64,000 nucleotides of DNA, from the NCBI GenBank assembly GCA_963921825.1, contig OY997588.1:6400001-6464000 (forward strand). Reading direction: 5' to 3'. Made by a program: the position numbers and the translations under genes. Under the pieces are notes generated by a model. The model was not told the origin of the DNA. It worked only from the letters and a program-made list of their open reading frames with translations, and made no database searches. Of this stretch, positions 12,599-24,706 are shown in pieces. Source of the DNA: Erodium maritimum (lineage: Eukaryota; Streptophyta; Magnoliopsida; Geraniales; Geraniaceae). Every line of letters starts with the position of its first letter. The first letter of the stretch is position 1.

Positions 12599-14515
12599 AT
12601 GTCGGGGACAGCTCTCAGAGATCACAATACAGTACCTGGGTCTGAGAGGAAGAATGACAGCTCCAGCAAAGTGAGTTTGACTAAGGCCTATGCTAGCAAT
12701 GCTGATGAAAACCTTGAAGAATGGCAAAAGAAAGTTGACAGCTCCAGCAAAGTGAGTTTGACGAAGTCCTCTGCTGGCAATGCTAATGAAAACATTGAAG
12801 AATCTGTGGTTTCAACTCCTGCCAATGGCACTGAAGTTGTTAACTCTGTAGTGGAGATAGCAGAAGTAGAATACATTGACTCTGAGAACTTGAATGATAT
12901 TGAAGATGTTGAGACCAGTCTTGAGGTATAAGTGGAAAATTTCACCATTCTCTTTTATGTATATTATACTTATATATCTATTTATTTTGGAGAGGGGGTG
13001 ATTTTTATAATAATGACAGTCTCAAACCTTTTCATGTTGAATCTGCCACCTCCGTGGTGAATAACAATGATTGTTAGATACTTGGTGATCAGCAGTTTGT
13101 TTGATATGCCTGCACATCTTGTTTCTGATTTCAGGCAATATTAGCTGGACTAGACTCTAAAGATTGGGTTATGGTGTGTAAAACACTCAATGATGTACGA
13201 AGATTAGCAATTTTTCACAAGGAAACAATGCTTAATCTGCTGTGAGTCTTGCATTCTCACATGATGACCCGGGTGCCAGAACCATTGTGTTTTGTTTTTA
13301 ACTCATTCAGCTTGATGGTTTAATCTTTTATACTCAATTTGTTGTTGGAAATTTTAAATGGCCTCCATCATATTGCTTGTTATAGGGCCGACGTGATCCC
13401 ACTTGTAGTGAAGTCTCTGAAGAATCCTAGAAGCGCTGTTTGTAAAACTGCAATTATGACATCTTCCGACATTTTCTGTGCATACAATGACCTTATGATC
13501 GATGCTTTGGACCCTCTGGTAACTAGGTTTTCATTAATTTTTCTTGTTTTTTTTCTGTTGAAGGTACTTCTCTTCAATGTGAACTCATGTTTCTCACATT
13601 GATCAAATATATTATCACAGCTTGTGCAGCTTCTTCTCAAGTCTTCACAAGACAAACGTTTTGTTTGTGAGGCAGCTGATAAAGCATTGGTTGCATTAAC
13701 CTCCTGGCTCTCCCCTACATTATTGTTGCCAAAGCTGCAGCCATATCTTAAGCACAAGAATCCTCGAATTCGAGCAAAAGCATCTCTGTGCTTATGTCAA
13801 AGTGTTGCGCGACTTGTGAGCACCGCTTAAACTTTGTTCTTCTTCTTATGTTAGCTTTGCTCATCTTGTCATATTTTTTCTCTGTTCTGTACTTGCATAT
13901 TGTTGGAAGTTCTTAATTGGGTCAACCTCGCATATCATTTTAGAGATTACTTGTGATTGTATCGCCCAATGTCAGTAGTTCTCAGCTTCCAATGACCATT
14001 CTTCCTCTATCTCTATCTATATATATATACAGTCTAAACTGTATTGTTGACTGGGGAAATTGTCTTCTCAACTTGTTGCTACTTGACATCGGCATAACTT
14101 ATATATGTGTTTGCATATAGGTAACTGTAAATTTGTTTCTTCTTTCTGAAGTTCTGGATTTTGCTTGCACATCTCATTGTAACTGTTTTGAGTGGGGAAT
14201 TTGTCTTCTAATATGGCACTCTATACCTGATATCAACAGGGAGTTGAAGGTATACAAGCATATGGGATCGACAAATTAATCCAGATAGCTGCATCACAGC
14301 TAAGTGACAAGCTTCCTGCATCTAGAGAGGCTGCTCGAACCCTCCTTGTGGAGCTTCAAACTGTATATGCCAAATCACACGACCTCATTTCAAATGCTGT
14401 TCCAGAGGCTGGATCTTGGGAGAATTTTTGCCAGTCAAAACTCTCCCCTTTGAGTGCACAAGCTGTCCTTCGCGTGACTAGTGTGGCTCAGGAGGGTCTC
14501 GTTTTGGGTTCATAA
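12599..14515 (+). CDS. ARM-repeat/TOG-like protein
   Basis: Five coding exons (12599-12925, 13135-13241, 13386-13518, 13621-13815, 14240-14515) join in phase to 345 aa. A 5'UTR exon probably lies near 11190-11325, with an intron running to about 12564. The start was placed at MSGTALRDHNTVPGSERK; an in-frame ATG 33 nt upstream (MLRLYAP) looks less natural. The N-terminal third is low complexity and acidic. The rest (from AILAGLDSKDW) is alpha-helical HEAT/ARM-type repeats of the CLASP/TOG kind, including YLKHKNPRIRAKASLCL and LPASREAARTLLVELQ. Related Arabidopsis genes are annotated only as ARM-repeat proteins. A role on microtubules is inferred from the TOG fold. It lies directly downstream of the HAT5 gene, as I recall for Arabidopsis chromosome 3. 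Confidence 0.85.
12656..12817 (+). repeat. In-frame 81-bp tandem duplication inside the ARM-repeat gene
   Basis: Two adjacent 81-nt units (12656-12736 and 12737-12817) encode 27-residue repeats, both opening DSSSKVSLTK and continuing with related NADEN / NANEN segments. The length is a multiple of three, so the frame is kept. It lies in the disordered N-terminal part, ahead of the helical repeats. Confidence 0.8.
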
Positions 14516-14844
14516 CATACAAGATGTTTGGGATTTAGTGAGTGAGTATTCTCTCCATTATTTGCCCTCTTTGATCTTAAGCTAGTGTCGTTCTCCAGTT
14601 GCATTTTTACTTCACGCTTTGGTTTGAAGTCGGTAATTTGTAAATGCTTTGGAATCATTGATTGGGACTGCGGTTTGAAGCGGTAGTAGGTTTGTAGTAT
14701 TTTCTTGCATAGAAGTCTTTTTATGGATATCATTGTGTATACGTCTATATTCATGATGGTTGAGAAGGGAATGTCGAATTTGTTTATAAAAGTCTAATGG
14801 TGAGATATGTCTGCTGTTGCGATCTTTTTTGGTCGAGATAATGG

Positions 14845-14890
14845 ATAAAAAATGAGAATTTTAACCAACTGAGCTACGAAAGCTGGCTCT
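14845..14890 (-). repeat. tRNA-like A-box fragment (possible SINE head)
   Basis: The minus strand reads cgtagctcagttggtt, matching the D-arm/A-box of a tRNA or a tRNA-derived SINE. No T-arm/B-box or acceptor stem follows at the expected spacing, so this is not an intact tRNA gene. Confidence 0.3.
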
Positions 14891-15685
14891 GTCTGCTAGT
14901 GCTATTGGCTTTTTTGACATTTGATTCTAGATTAGTGTTGAACATATGAAAAAGTAATACTATTTTTTTGCAAGTGATGTTGATCAAATCATCTTGAAGA
15001 AAGAAAGATGGGAATGATCAAGAGCTTGGATTATTGTCCTAATGATTAGACTTTAGATCATGATAACGATAAAAAAAATTCCATATCTAACGACTAAAGA
15101 TGAAATTCAGAAAATGTATGACCAGGTGACTGGTGACTGAGTATACCAAAATGCCTGCTAAAAAAACTAACAGGGTCTTGGAACACCAAAATGACGATAA
15201 ACACTTGAATTTATGACGGTAATACCTATTAGCATGTACATCATGTGTAACTCATTTTTAGCCTCAAAAGAGGTTTCGATTTAATTTGCTTTGCCGATAA
15301 AAAAATCTATTAGCATGTGATTTAAAACGCATGAATTTGTGTCAATACTTACGTAAATACCTTACTCTCCTATCTCTTTTCCGTCCTTGTTAGACTAGAC
15401 CGCTCTTAAAATGAGGGTTCCAATTTTTTTTGGTCATGCTCCATACATCAATTTTAAAAAGTTCTCTGAGAATAAAGAAAGATGTTTGGTGCTCCCTCAG
15501 GCCTTCGAGACCAAAATGTATTAATATATCTTTGATATGGTCGATCAAAAAAAAGATTCACTAATTTAATTCACAATTCTGCACATACTTGAAAAACCAG
15601 GCACTGGTTCATTCACGACACAGAACATCATGCAACACAACTCACATCGATTAGGTCAACTTTTGAGCTAAGATTCCGATAAACT

Positions 15686-15779
15686 AAAACAACCGAACAT
15701 CAAGTTTGTAACAGGAATCAAAGAGACCGATCAATTAAAACAACCGAACATCAAGTTTATAACAGGAATCAAAGAGACA
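15686..15779. repeat. Tandem duplication, period 51 bp
   Basis: The unit beginning aaaacaaccgaacatcaagt occurs at 15686 and again at 15737 and is nearly identical through caggaatcaaagaga. It lies just downstream of the DSS1-like gene, probably in its 3' flank or 3'UTR. Confidence 0.8.
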
Positions 15780-15861
15780 GTATTGAAGGTACATGTGTGT
15801 TGCCATCCCAACCGTTGTTCATCACTCATAATGTACCTAGAGAGAACAATCAAGCTTGGAC

Positions 15862-17630
15862 TTAGCTCTTCTGAGAGTTACTCTCCAGTTCTTTCTTCAG
15901 TTGTACAGAGAAGTCATCATTCACATCATCATCATCCCAATCATCCTCCCACTGCTGCTGCACTGTTTCTTTCCCTTCTTCCTTATCATCCCACTCTGAA
16001 ATTAGCAATATAACATAGAAACCAAATTAGGTACAAAAATACATAAATGACACTTACTATGGCCATAAAATAGAAAAGGTAGGAGAAGCAAATACTTGAA
16101 ACCAAGACAAGGAAAATTATGCACAACACCACAAACACTTCTGGGACTGTTCTTACAAATGAAACATTAACCTAAGCAGGCATAAAAACAATGGCTTAGA
16201 ACTAATTGGTTTGCCTAATTTAATATTTGCTTAACTAATTGGTCATTAAGCAGACATGAAGTTGTCTTCATGGATCCATATTAGCCTCCAACGGCTTGGA
16301 TCAATTAACGATTGGGACGATGTTGAGGGTGAAAAGTAATTTGAACAAAATTACAAGGAAATACAACATAGCCAATATAGCTTTTCCTGTATTCAAGACT
16401 TCTAGTAACATCAGCATGTGACTTGCAACTAAATATGGATGAAATCAGAAATTATTGCATAGTATTCATTTTGAAGTCATATAATCAGTCTTTTTATATA
16501 TATTAATTTGCAAGCAAACTATACAACTGATTACAATACCTTCTAACCTCCCAGAGATACATCCTAAAATATCAAGATACATTAGCAAGAATTATGGTAG
16601 AAGTAGAACTAACTTGCCCAAAATTTCAAAGATCTCGTGAAACTCACATAAGAAATTCAGGACACTTTTCCTCTATTTCGTGGGTACTTAATGTAAATCA
16701 CATTTCAAAATTTTAACTTGAGGATATTGGCACACTAAAAAATTCCAGTTTGTGGAAACACTCACTTGGTGTTTATAAGCTTCTAACAGTTATAACTCTA
16801 GTATGCAAGCTACAACAACCAAGCAAAACTTCTGGTGGATAGCCAGGAAGGCAGGAACAATTCAAATAGTACAACCTCCTTGCAATCCACATGAAAAAAG
16901 TGGCAAAGCCCAAAAACAAGTAAACAATTGAGGAGAAGCACATTCCAATTATATCTCATACTTTCACAAATCCCTCCACCTTGTAAATATAACACAATGT
17001 ACCCTAGAAAATGTTACACTATCAATTGTAACAGCATGAAATCAAACATAGAACAAGATCAAGAGGAGACTTTCAGCTTCGAGAAAAATTGACGAATAAA
17101 AGCTCTAGTATGCAAAACTAGACCACCAAGCAAGACTTCCCATGGATAGCCAAAACAATTCAAATAGTACAACCTCCTTGCATCAACATGAACAAAGTGG
17201 TGCCCAAAAATAAGCAAACGATTGAGGATAAGCACATTCCAACAATGTCTGTCTCACATACTTACATAAATCTCTCCACATCCTAAATATAACCTCTAAA
17301 ATAGTGTAGCCTAATAAATCTTACACTATCATGTTCAGCTCAACACCTTACAGAAAACAATCTTGCCCAACTCAATAACACCAGACACTTATCATTCTAA
17401 AGCTTCATAACACTTCAAAATAGATCCATCCAAACAAGAATTGCACAACCAACAAAAGTTATTATTTTTTATTCGTACTTAATGAAATAACAGTAAGAGA
17501 TCAATTCCAGGAGCTAACATAACAGAGACAGCGACTGACCTTCATTGATCTCAAATTCTTCAAACTCATCGTCGTCTTCGAACAAATCGACCTTTGGATC
17601 TGGAGTCGCTACCTTCGTTTCCTTATCCAT
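15862..17630 (-). CDS. DSS1: 26S proteasome lid subunit DSS1/SEM1 (RPN15)
   Basis: Two exons (17540-17630 and 15862-15995) join to a 74-aa, very acidic protein. The first exon carries KVDLFEDDDEFEEFEINE. The second carries WEDDWDDDDVNDDFSVQLKK and ends ELESNSQKS. These are the two hallmark acidic-aromatic boxes of DSS1/SEM1, and the length equals the family norm. The protein is an intrinsically disordered subunit of the proteasome lid, binds ubiquitin, and also partners BRCA2 and the TREX-2 mRNA-export complex. The single intron is about 1.5 kb and contains a large internal duplication. The exon join was chosen because GAA-G|AG-TGG restores the family reading. Confidence 0.95.
16799..17340. 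repeat. Diverged duplication of about 240 bp within the DSS1 intron
   Basis: Two similar blocks, about 16799-17040 and 17106-17340, share strings such as caattcaaatagtacaacct and the surrounding order of motifs (agtatgcaa, accaagca, ggatagcca, attgagga, gcacattcca). They differ by many substitutions and small indels, so the duplication is old. Confidence 0.75.
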
Positions 17631-18299
17631 TTTCTCTTAGACCTAATAACTTAGAACTCATCAAACATTAGGTTTCCAGATTCCCAAAACGAAAGAGAAC
17701 TTTCAAAAACAATAAATTGAAAACCCTAATTCCCAAGCGACCTTTTCATAAGCACCAAACTCAAAGCCTAGCCTTCCAAAATGCTGAAACAAGCAGTAAG
17801 ATGGAGAAAACAGAGAGACTTACCAATATCAGAGAGAATCAGAGAGCTGTATCGAGCAGTTTTTGGATGGCTAGAAGCAAGGTCCAGTTCTCGATTGTTA
17901 AAGCCAATAGTGTACTGAGCAAGACATCGACGAGCATATTATACTACCGTCGCCTATGCCACGTGTTACATGTTCATTGGACATAAAAATATATACTTGG
18001 CTAATTATGATTTACTTCCCCTGTTATATCACAATTGCAATTTATACCCTTTTTTTAGCGTATGAACCAGTATTTTATTGATAATAAAACACTTTTGTTG
18101 GTTCAAAAGTGATCATACATAATTGAGAAATCGTAAAACTAAAATCACGGAATATGAGAAAAAATTCTGGTGATTGTTGAAACAGAAATCCTATAACATA
18201 ATAGTTAGTATTACCAAACATAATTTAGAGGGTGGTTCTTTTTTTCGGTGTTTGGTGTTATAGATTTAGAAGACTTTCTTCGTTTCGACTTGAACAGAC

Positions 18300-18423
18300 T
18301 TGTTTCGTTTTAATAAACGTCCAAAGAATGGCTCCTCTGAAATATCACGTGGTGTCCTAGCAGTCTCATGGAGACCTACGAGATCGTTGTGCGAGCCTCG
18401 CCACATTGGGACCCTCACCCTCT

Positions 18424-18454
<31 letters not shown>

Positions 18455-20560
18455 TTCCAAGGTCTTCATCTCCTATTCAGACGGGAAACAATGGGCACCT
18501 AGTAGAGGACCGACCAAGCTTTTTTGGAGCGATAATACCGACGGATCGGTATCATTGCACGGGGGCGATCATCAGGGTTGGAGGCAGGCGATCCTTTGCT
18601 TCCGTGATCGGCTCGCAGGAGCGGGGGTGGAGACCCACGGTCCCCGTTGGAGGGCGGCGTCTTATTGGCGAACCCACGGTCCCCGTTGTCCCAGCGGACT
18701 ATGGCAGGACGACGCTTGTTGCATTAAGGAGAGACAAGGATCGGCGGAGGAGGAAGTGATATCACCATGGGCGAACTGATCGATAGTATTATCAATAAGG
18801 GCCATCCATACGAGACGAGGGTGGAGGTGGTGGCTGGGACGAGCCTCGAAAAAAGAGACTGCATGCAACGACGAATTGAAACTTCATGAACGGAGGCTTG
18901 CTGCAAAACCTAGCAACGCCATCCCCACGAAAAAAGATTGCAAGTTATACCCATTACTTCAAAGTTCACCAATTTAAAATAGTGTATTTTTGTATGTTGT
19001 AAATTCTTTTTGTTTGGAGAAAATTGATATATTAGACGTACATAATCGTTCAATTTTATTGTTAGAACAAAGATAAGTGCATAATAATGGCTTATCGATT
19101 TTCTTCTTAGCAAACATGTATTATAATGAGAGAAAGGTTGTAATCACAATATGGATTAATAACCAAAAATCCTAGTCGATCTTTCTTATATCTCACACGA
19201 TGGTTACATGCTTCGTTTTGTAGGGGTTACGATGACCTAGGCAGGAAGGAGACCTTGCTCTTAAGCCAGGACGTTCTCATAGAAGTTGGGTTATTGGCCA
19301 AGGACGGTACCACGAGTGGTAAGGAAAGGAGCTCCCTGCATCAACACGAGACCTTTTCATCCTCATGCGGTGGCGAGCATACATGCGCCTCGAGCAGGGT
19401 CGATAACGACACCTATAATCATTCTGACGAGCATGCATAAGATCTGATTTGCCCTACCTTTCTATTTTGTATTTAAAAAAGGTTTAGTGTTAATAGCGTG
19501 ACGGTGGCGGCGAAAAACCAAGGTATACACGGGGGCGCCTCAGTCGAGATGAGAAAACACACAGGTGGGCCCGTGAGGCTTGGAACACACCAACTGTTAT
19601 GAGCAGGATCACTGAAGCAACACAAGGGTTCGTAAGAAAGGGATAGTACTTCGGGTGTGATCGGTGGGAATATGGTTTTACAGGCACACTATGAAAGAAA
19701 GCAACCAGAACCGGAGCCATCAACTTTGAGCACTACAACCCCACCAGACGGCCCGATGGATAAGGATACGATAATGATGCAATATGCAAGGGAAGGGACG
19801 CGCTTTCATTTGTTTGTATGAGGACCTCTAGGGTAGGTAGTTGGGTTAGTACTTACCGGCTACTCCACATAGGGGGGGGTCCCGATATCACCAAGTATCA
19901 GTTAGTCTCATGTTAGGTCAGACAGTTATCAACATACTCTATATATACAGAGCCCTCACATTTATCTGAGGGAGGACACCAAAGGTTAAAGTCCATATGA
20001 ATCAAACTAGCTCATCTAGGACGGGAGAACCTGTAGAAATCAAATGCTAGTCCGATATCCTTCCTTTCCGCCTCTTGGTTTATAGCAAAACACTTTTGCT
20101 TTGCCGTTTGTGGAGCTAGTATTGTTTTCACAAATATCGTCTAACCAGGATAAATTCCATCTATCAAGTAATAAGGGGTTGTGTACTCGTACCCGTTGAC
20201 CTTAAAATTAATCAGTGGAGCGAAGCCTCGAACTACCTGGTAAACCAATGTAGACCTATTTAACACGTTGATGTTGTTTTGGCCGACACGAAATACAAGG
20301 GCTCCTTTGATGCCACTTCTGAACCTCGTATTAGCCGTAGTGTGGCGTCCTTGTACTGTCGATCCGTCTTGAGTAGCCGGGGTAACCCGACCTTGGGTAT
20401 TGTGGAGACAGACCCCATCCTCTCGTCCCTCATCCCGGATCCTAAGTCCACCATCTGTATTGTTCCAAGACCTTCTCCGAACGGTTCGTGCAGGTGTTCA
20501 GTTGGTAAAATTGTACCAAAACCAAATCTCGGGAAATCGAAACCATAAAATGTGGGGATC
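18300..20560. mobile_element. Degenerate transposon-derived region, class unclear
   Basis: This stretch is richer in G+C than its surroundings, with many short broken frames and no splice-linked exons. Segments near 19490-19790 and 18480-18780 read like fragments of a gag-type polyprotein, and a TATA-like ctatatatacagagccctc lies near 19940 as in an LTR. I could not find paired LTRs, a primer-binding site, or reverse transcriptase, integrase or protease motifs. Calling it an LTR retrotransposon remnant is therefore inference. Confidence 0.3.
18424..18451. repeat. Homopolymer run of 28 G
   Basis: Twenty-eight consecutive G in the window, flanked by ccctct and gttattcc. Runs this long are rare in plant DNA and are error-prone in sequencing, so the exact length is uncertain. 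Confidence 0.95.
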
Positions 20561-21360
20561 GATTTCGGATTAGCCCTAGAGGCTCTCTATAGTCTCTTAG
20601 ACTCAGTGGAAAGTTATATTGGTTGTGCTCGGACGAATAAAAAAGATCACTACTGAAGTCGACTACCGTCGCCCTTATCGAATAATTGTCGCCGTCGCTC
20701 CGCCAATCAGTTCTGGGACTGAAGACATCATCCCCCGACATCCCTACTGTTGTGAGCAAAAGGAATAGAGCCATGGTATAGGCCATGACCATGACCATCG
20801 TCAAGGTTTCTCTTGTACGGCGTTGCTCTAGAATTTTGTTCAATCCTACATAAACTATTATTTTTTCGACACCTAATCAACCTCGAAGAAATCAAGAGGT
20901 TTGTTGATATTTGATACCAGTTTTTTTTTTTGTCACTCCCTAATCAACACCCGACAACATCAATCTAGAGTCTAGACGAAAGAATGTTGTCAATGATTTA
21001 TGTACAGATAATAAGTCAAAACCATATCAGTTTCCTACACCAATCAAACTCTTCAACTTATCAACAACAACAAAAAATTACAGTTGTTGTTCATTTTTAG
21101 TAGCCGGCCTATAAATACTTTATTAATCGACCGTCTTTTGGTCGATCCCTCCAAACCCAAGTTTTTGTACACTTCGTGCCCTTAACTGATATAATGATGG
21201 CACATTTTTGTACACTTCCGAGCTCCAATCTTTGTCCTCTCTCCACCCAACCCACCTCAAAAACCACAACCTCAGTTCCAAGTACTGAATCATGAGTTTC
21301 TGTCAAAACCCATGATCATGAAACCTTGAAACAACATCAACAACAACAACCTTAACTACA

Positions 21361-24300
21361 ATGAGAACTTGGGTTGACTTGTTCATCTTCATCTCTGTTT
21401 CAGGCCTCGTGGGCTCTCAGACTTGTGTCCTCGATCTAAGCCTCTCGGGCCCATCGGGCTGCGAAGGGAGAGGCTGGGGAGGGTTTCTGGCCGACGAGTG
21501 TTGTGATTTTGGGTTCGAGAAGTATCTCTATGGGCTTGGGCTCAGAGCCAACAAGACAGGGGAGATTTACCTTAACTCCACCGAACAAATCGGCTGTTTG
21601 GACTCCATGAAGGGCCTCCAAGGAGATGTTGACACTTGTAAGATCGAGAGGCTGACGAGTGGAGCTGGTGGCTGCTCTGATTTTTCTGTTGCGGATGTTT
21701 CCGACAAGCTTGGAGACCAGTTAGCGGATTTTAAGGAGAGCTGTAAGGCTGTCGGGTCGAATGAGTCGTGTGATTCGTGCGTGGGTAGCTGGAGAGACAT
21801 CAGGGGAACGACACGGTCGGAGTCCAAGGACCAGAATGATGTTTGTAGGTTCGCTGTTTTGGTGTCGGTGACGAGTTCTAGGATCGGAGATCAAGGCTAT
21901 GCACGGTCACTCTATCACTGCCTTGGGGCCCAAAATAACTTCACTGGTCAGTTGATGAAACATTAGGATTTAGGACTGACCTGATTTTTTAAATTATGGA
22001 GAAATAGTATTTTAGTCAAATCTAACACTCCATCATCCACATATACTCCTAAACACGTGTATTTATTGAGATTCGAATATGTATTTTTAAGGTTAGATTG
22101 GAAAGAGTTCTTCACCATCAGGTTAATCTAAGTAGACTCAGGACTGACCTGATCGATAGTCTATGATCCGTTCCTCTAAAATCTAGAGTTCAAATTTTAG
22201 TGGGTTATTTTTTTTTTGGTTAATTGCTAAAACTACCTAATATGCACTGTCTATATGCGAAAAAACAACCTATCTTTTGACCATTGTGGTTTACTAACAA
22301 ATTTTGTAATATTCCGTTAAAAATAGGTATTTGGACAATATATAAGGGTAGTTTTTGCACGCAGACAATACATAAGGATAGTAATTTCGTTGAAAAAATA
22401 ATAGACAAAATCATAATCAAAAGATAGGGTATTTCAAAAGCGTGAACAGTACATGAGGTAGTTTTTCGCACATGAACAATACATAAGGTAGTTTTTAACA
22501 ATCGACCCTTTTTTTTATCAGCTCTTGAGTGGATCATCTACTTAGAAGTTAGAAGCAAATGCAAAAATTTAGATGAGGAATTTCCGATTGAAAAAATGTT
22601 GGGTTAGAGAGTTTTTGTTTTTTTAGAACGGTTTAAAGAGTTGATTCTTCTTTGTGTAACGTGTTATTTTACGTGTAGAAGAAGCAAATCGAGGCCCAGA
22701 TGACAAGAGGAGGACTAGAGTTGGAAAGGGTACATGGATCCTGATAGGATGTCTTATTGGGTCCGCAGGGATCATAGTCATTGCCGCATTCATCTATGGA
22801 AGAAAATGTTTCGGTCGAAAACAACCTCTTAAAAGACACGGTATGCTTCTAATATGTATCAGGTCGAGTTTCACAACTAAAAGATCAACAAATATCGAAA
22901 CGTGTGACTAGTTGGTGTAATAATACTCGCAGCATTAAACAACGAGGTTGTAAAGGAGCGTGGATGCCCGAAAATTTCAATAAGAGAGGTGTACGCTGCC
23001 ACGAACAATTTGCATGCCTTCAACCTCATTGGTGAAGGAACTGCTGGTATGAAGAAAACAACATGTTCTTAAACCTTTTGTTTTTAGAAACAACGTTGGA
23101 CAAGCCAAAAATGAACATGATTGTGATGATATAGGTAAGGTGTATAAGGGAGTGCTGTCGAATAAGCAGCACGTTGCGATCAAGCACATTGTTGATGATG
23201 ATGGAGATGTCGAAACCTTTGCCAGGGAAGTGACGGGCTTGTGTCATATCCGGCACCCCAATCTCGTCACTTTGTTGGGCTGTTGTGTCAAGCAGGACGA
23301 GTGTTTCCTCGTCTATGAGCTGTGTCCCAATGGCAACCTCTCGCAATGGATATTCGGTATTTTCCTCTAACTTCAGTTTTCTACTCGGTTATTGTCAAGT
23401 TTGAAAAATGCATGTAAATGATTCGTGACCACATAAGATATGTAAGTGATTTGTGACCAATTCATAAAGACATGACTTGTGACCAAAACTTAGGCTACCT
23501 GGTTTAACAGTTTGAAACCTCAGGGTAGTTTATTGTTTATGACCGATACTTAGGGTAGATTTTTACATTTAACACTTTAATATGGTTGTGTTGATGCTTG
23601 ACAGGGAAGGATAAGGTCCTCTCTTGGATTCAAAGGCTCGAGATCGCCATTGGCAGTGCTCGTGGTCTCTGCTTCCTCCACACATACCCAGAAGGCTGCA
23701 TAGTCCATCGTGATATCAAGGTACTTAATTAATGAAGACCAAAGACCAATCATTAGGTTTATCAGGTGTTCTGAGTCTTAGACCAGTATCGATTAATTCT
23801 AAATTAAGAAAGAGTTGATATACATTTCGAATCCATGATCGGCCAGTCTAGTTTTCGAGTCAGTATAAGACCAATGTGTAAAACGTTAACGAAACTAGCT
23901 CTCCTTTTGCAGCCAACGAACATTCTCCTGGCGGCAAACTTCGAAGCAAAGCTATCAGACTTCGGACTGTCCAAGGTAATTGACCTGGGCGAAACTTACG
24001 CCAGTTCAGAAGTACGAGGAACTTTTGGGTACGTAGATCCTGAGTACCAAAACAACAAGCGTGTAAACTCATCAGGTGATGTCTACAGCTTTGGGATAGT
24101 ACTTCTGCAGATCCTTTCAGGGAAGAAGGTTATAAATCTCAATGTCCGTACACCAATTCGTCTCAGCAAAATGGTCAGAGGAAACCCGAAACCCGTTTCA
24201 TTTTCCTTCTAAACTTCCATTGCTAACCAGTTCAATTTCTCAATGTGTCTGGTTCCTAGGCAAAAGCTCTTACCAGAGAAGGCAGCACAGCAGGATTTGC

Positions 24301-24499
24301 AGACCCTAAGCTTGAAGGAGAGTACCCCACGGAAGCTTTTGAGCTCACCCTTGAGCTGGCTCTCTCGTGCACAGCCTTAAAGCAAGAGAGACCTTCCATG
24401 GAGCAAGTTGTAGCAAGACTAGTGGAGGCTCTGCGCTTATCAACAAGCGCTAAAGCCTCCACTCCTGAACTTACACCGAGCCTTCCTTCCATTACATAA
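21361..24499 (+). CDS. SPARK-domain receptor-like protein kinase
   Basis: Seven exons (21361-21946, 22679-22840, 22933-23046, 23135-23356, 23605-23720, 23913-24173, 24260-24499) join in phase to 566 aa. A signal peptide (about residues 1-19, ending GLVGSQ) is followed by a Cys-rich ectodomain of the SPARK type (opens CVLDLSLSG, contains LADECCDFGFEKYLYGLGL) with several N-x-S/T sites. One membrane helix follows (ILIGCLIGSAGIIVIAAFIY), then a kinase domain. The kinase has the Gly-rich loop GEGTAGKVYKG, catalytic Lys in VAIKH, HRDIKPTNILL, SDFGLSK and GTFGYVDPEY, so it should be an active RD kinase. The kinase sequence recalls the KIN3/ARK group linked to arbuscular mycorrhiza rather than At1g11050. 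That sub-assignment is from memory and tentative. Confidence 0.9.
22218..22508. mobile_element. MITE in intron 1 of the SPARK kinase
   Basis: The left end ggttaattgctaaaactacc is mirrored by the right end ggtagtttttaacaatcgaccc, giving terminal inverted repeats of about 20 bp around an AT-rich core of about 290 bp. Internal phrases such as gaacagtacat and caatacataagg recur in the element at 33150-33426, so these are two copies of one family. Confidence 0.7.
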
Positions 24500-24706
24500 C
24501 AGAAAAATCCGTGAGCTACTTCATAAACAAGTTGTGCATTTGTTTCAAAGATGTGAACTTTTGCAACAGAATCGTCATCAATTCATATGTGAATAAATAA
24601 ATGAGGATCATAGTCATTATTTCCTACTTTACCAGCACAATCTAAATCTTCTTACCTAATCAGTCATAAGCTCCTCTATCTCCTTTCTTAAGGGTGGTTG
24701 TACTAA

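Noticed and set aside
14845..14890. Possible tRNA gene on the minus strand
   Set aside because: Only the D-arm/A-box matches. No anticodon stem, T-arm or acceptor stem follows.
18300..18779. Plus-strand frame with a poly-Gly run
   Set aside because: The Gly run is only the 28-G homopolymer, and the flanking residues show no domain.
20442..20843. Minus-strand frame of 133 codons with a hydrophobic N-terminal stretch
   Set aside because: No recognisable domain, no splice-linked neighbours, and it lies in a block of transposon-like debris. The apparent signal peptide is in a Met/Val-rich low-complexity run.
23385..23590. Possible MITE in intron 4 of the SPARK kinase (repeated tgattcgtgacc/gatttgtgacc phrases)
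   Set aside because: The repeats are direct and weak, and no inverted ends or target duplications could be defined.
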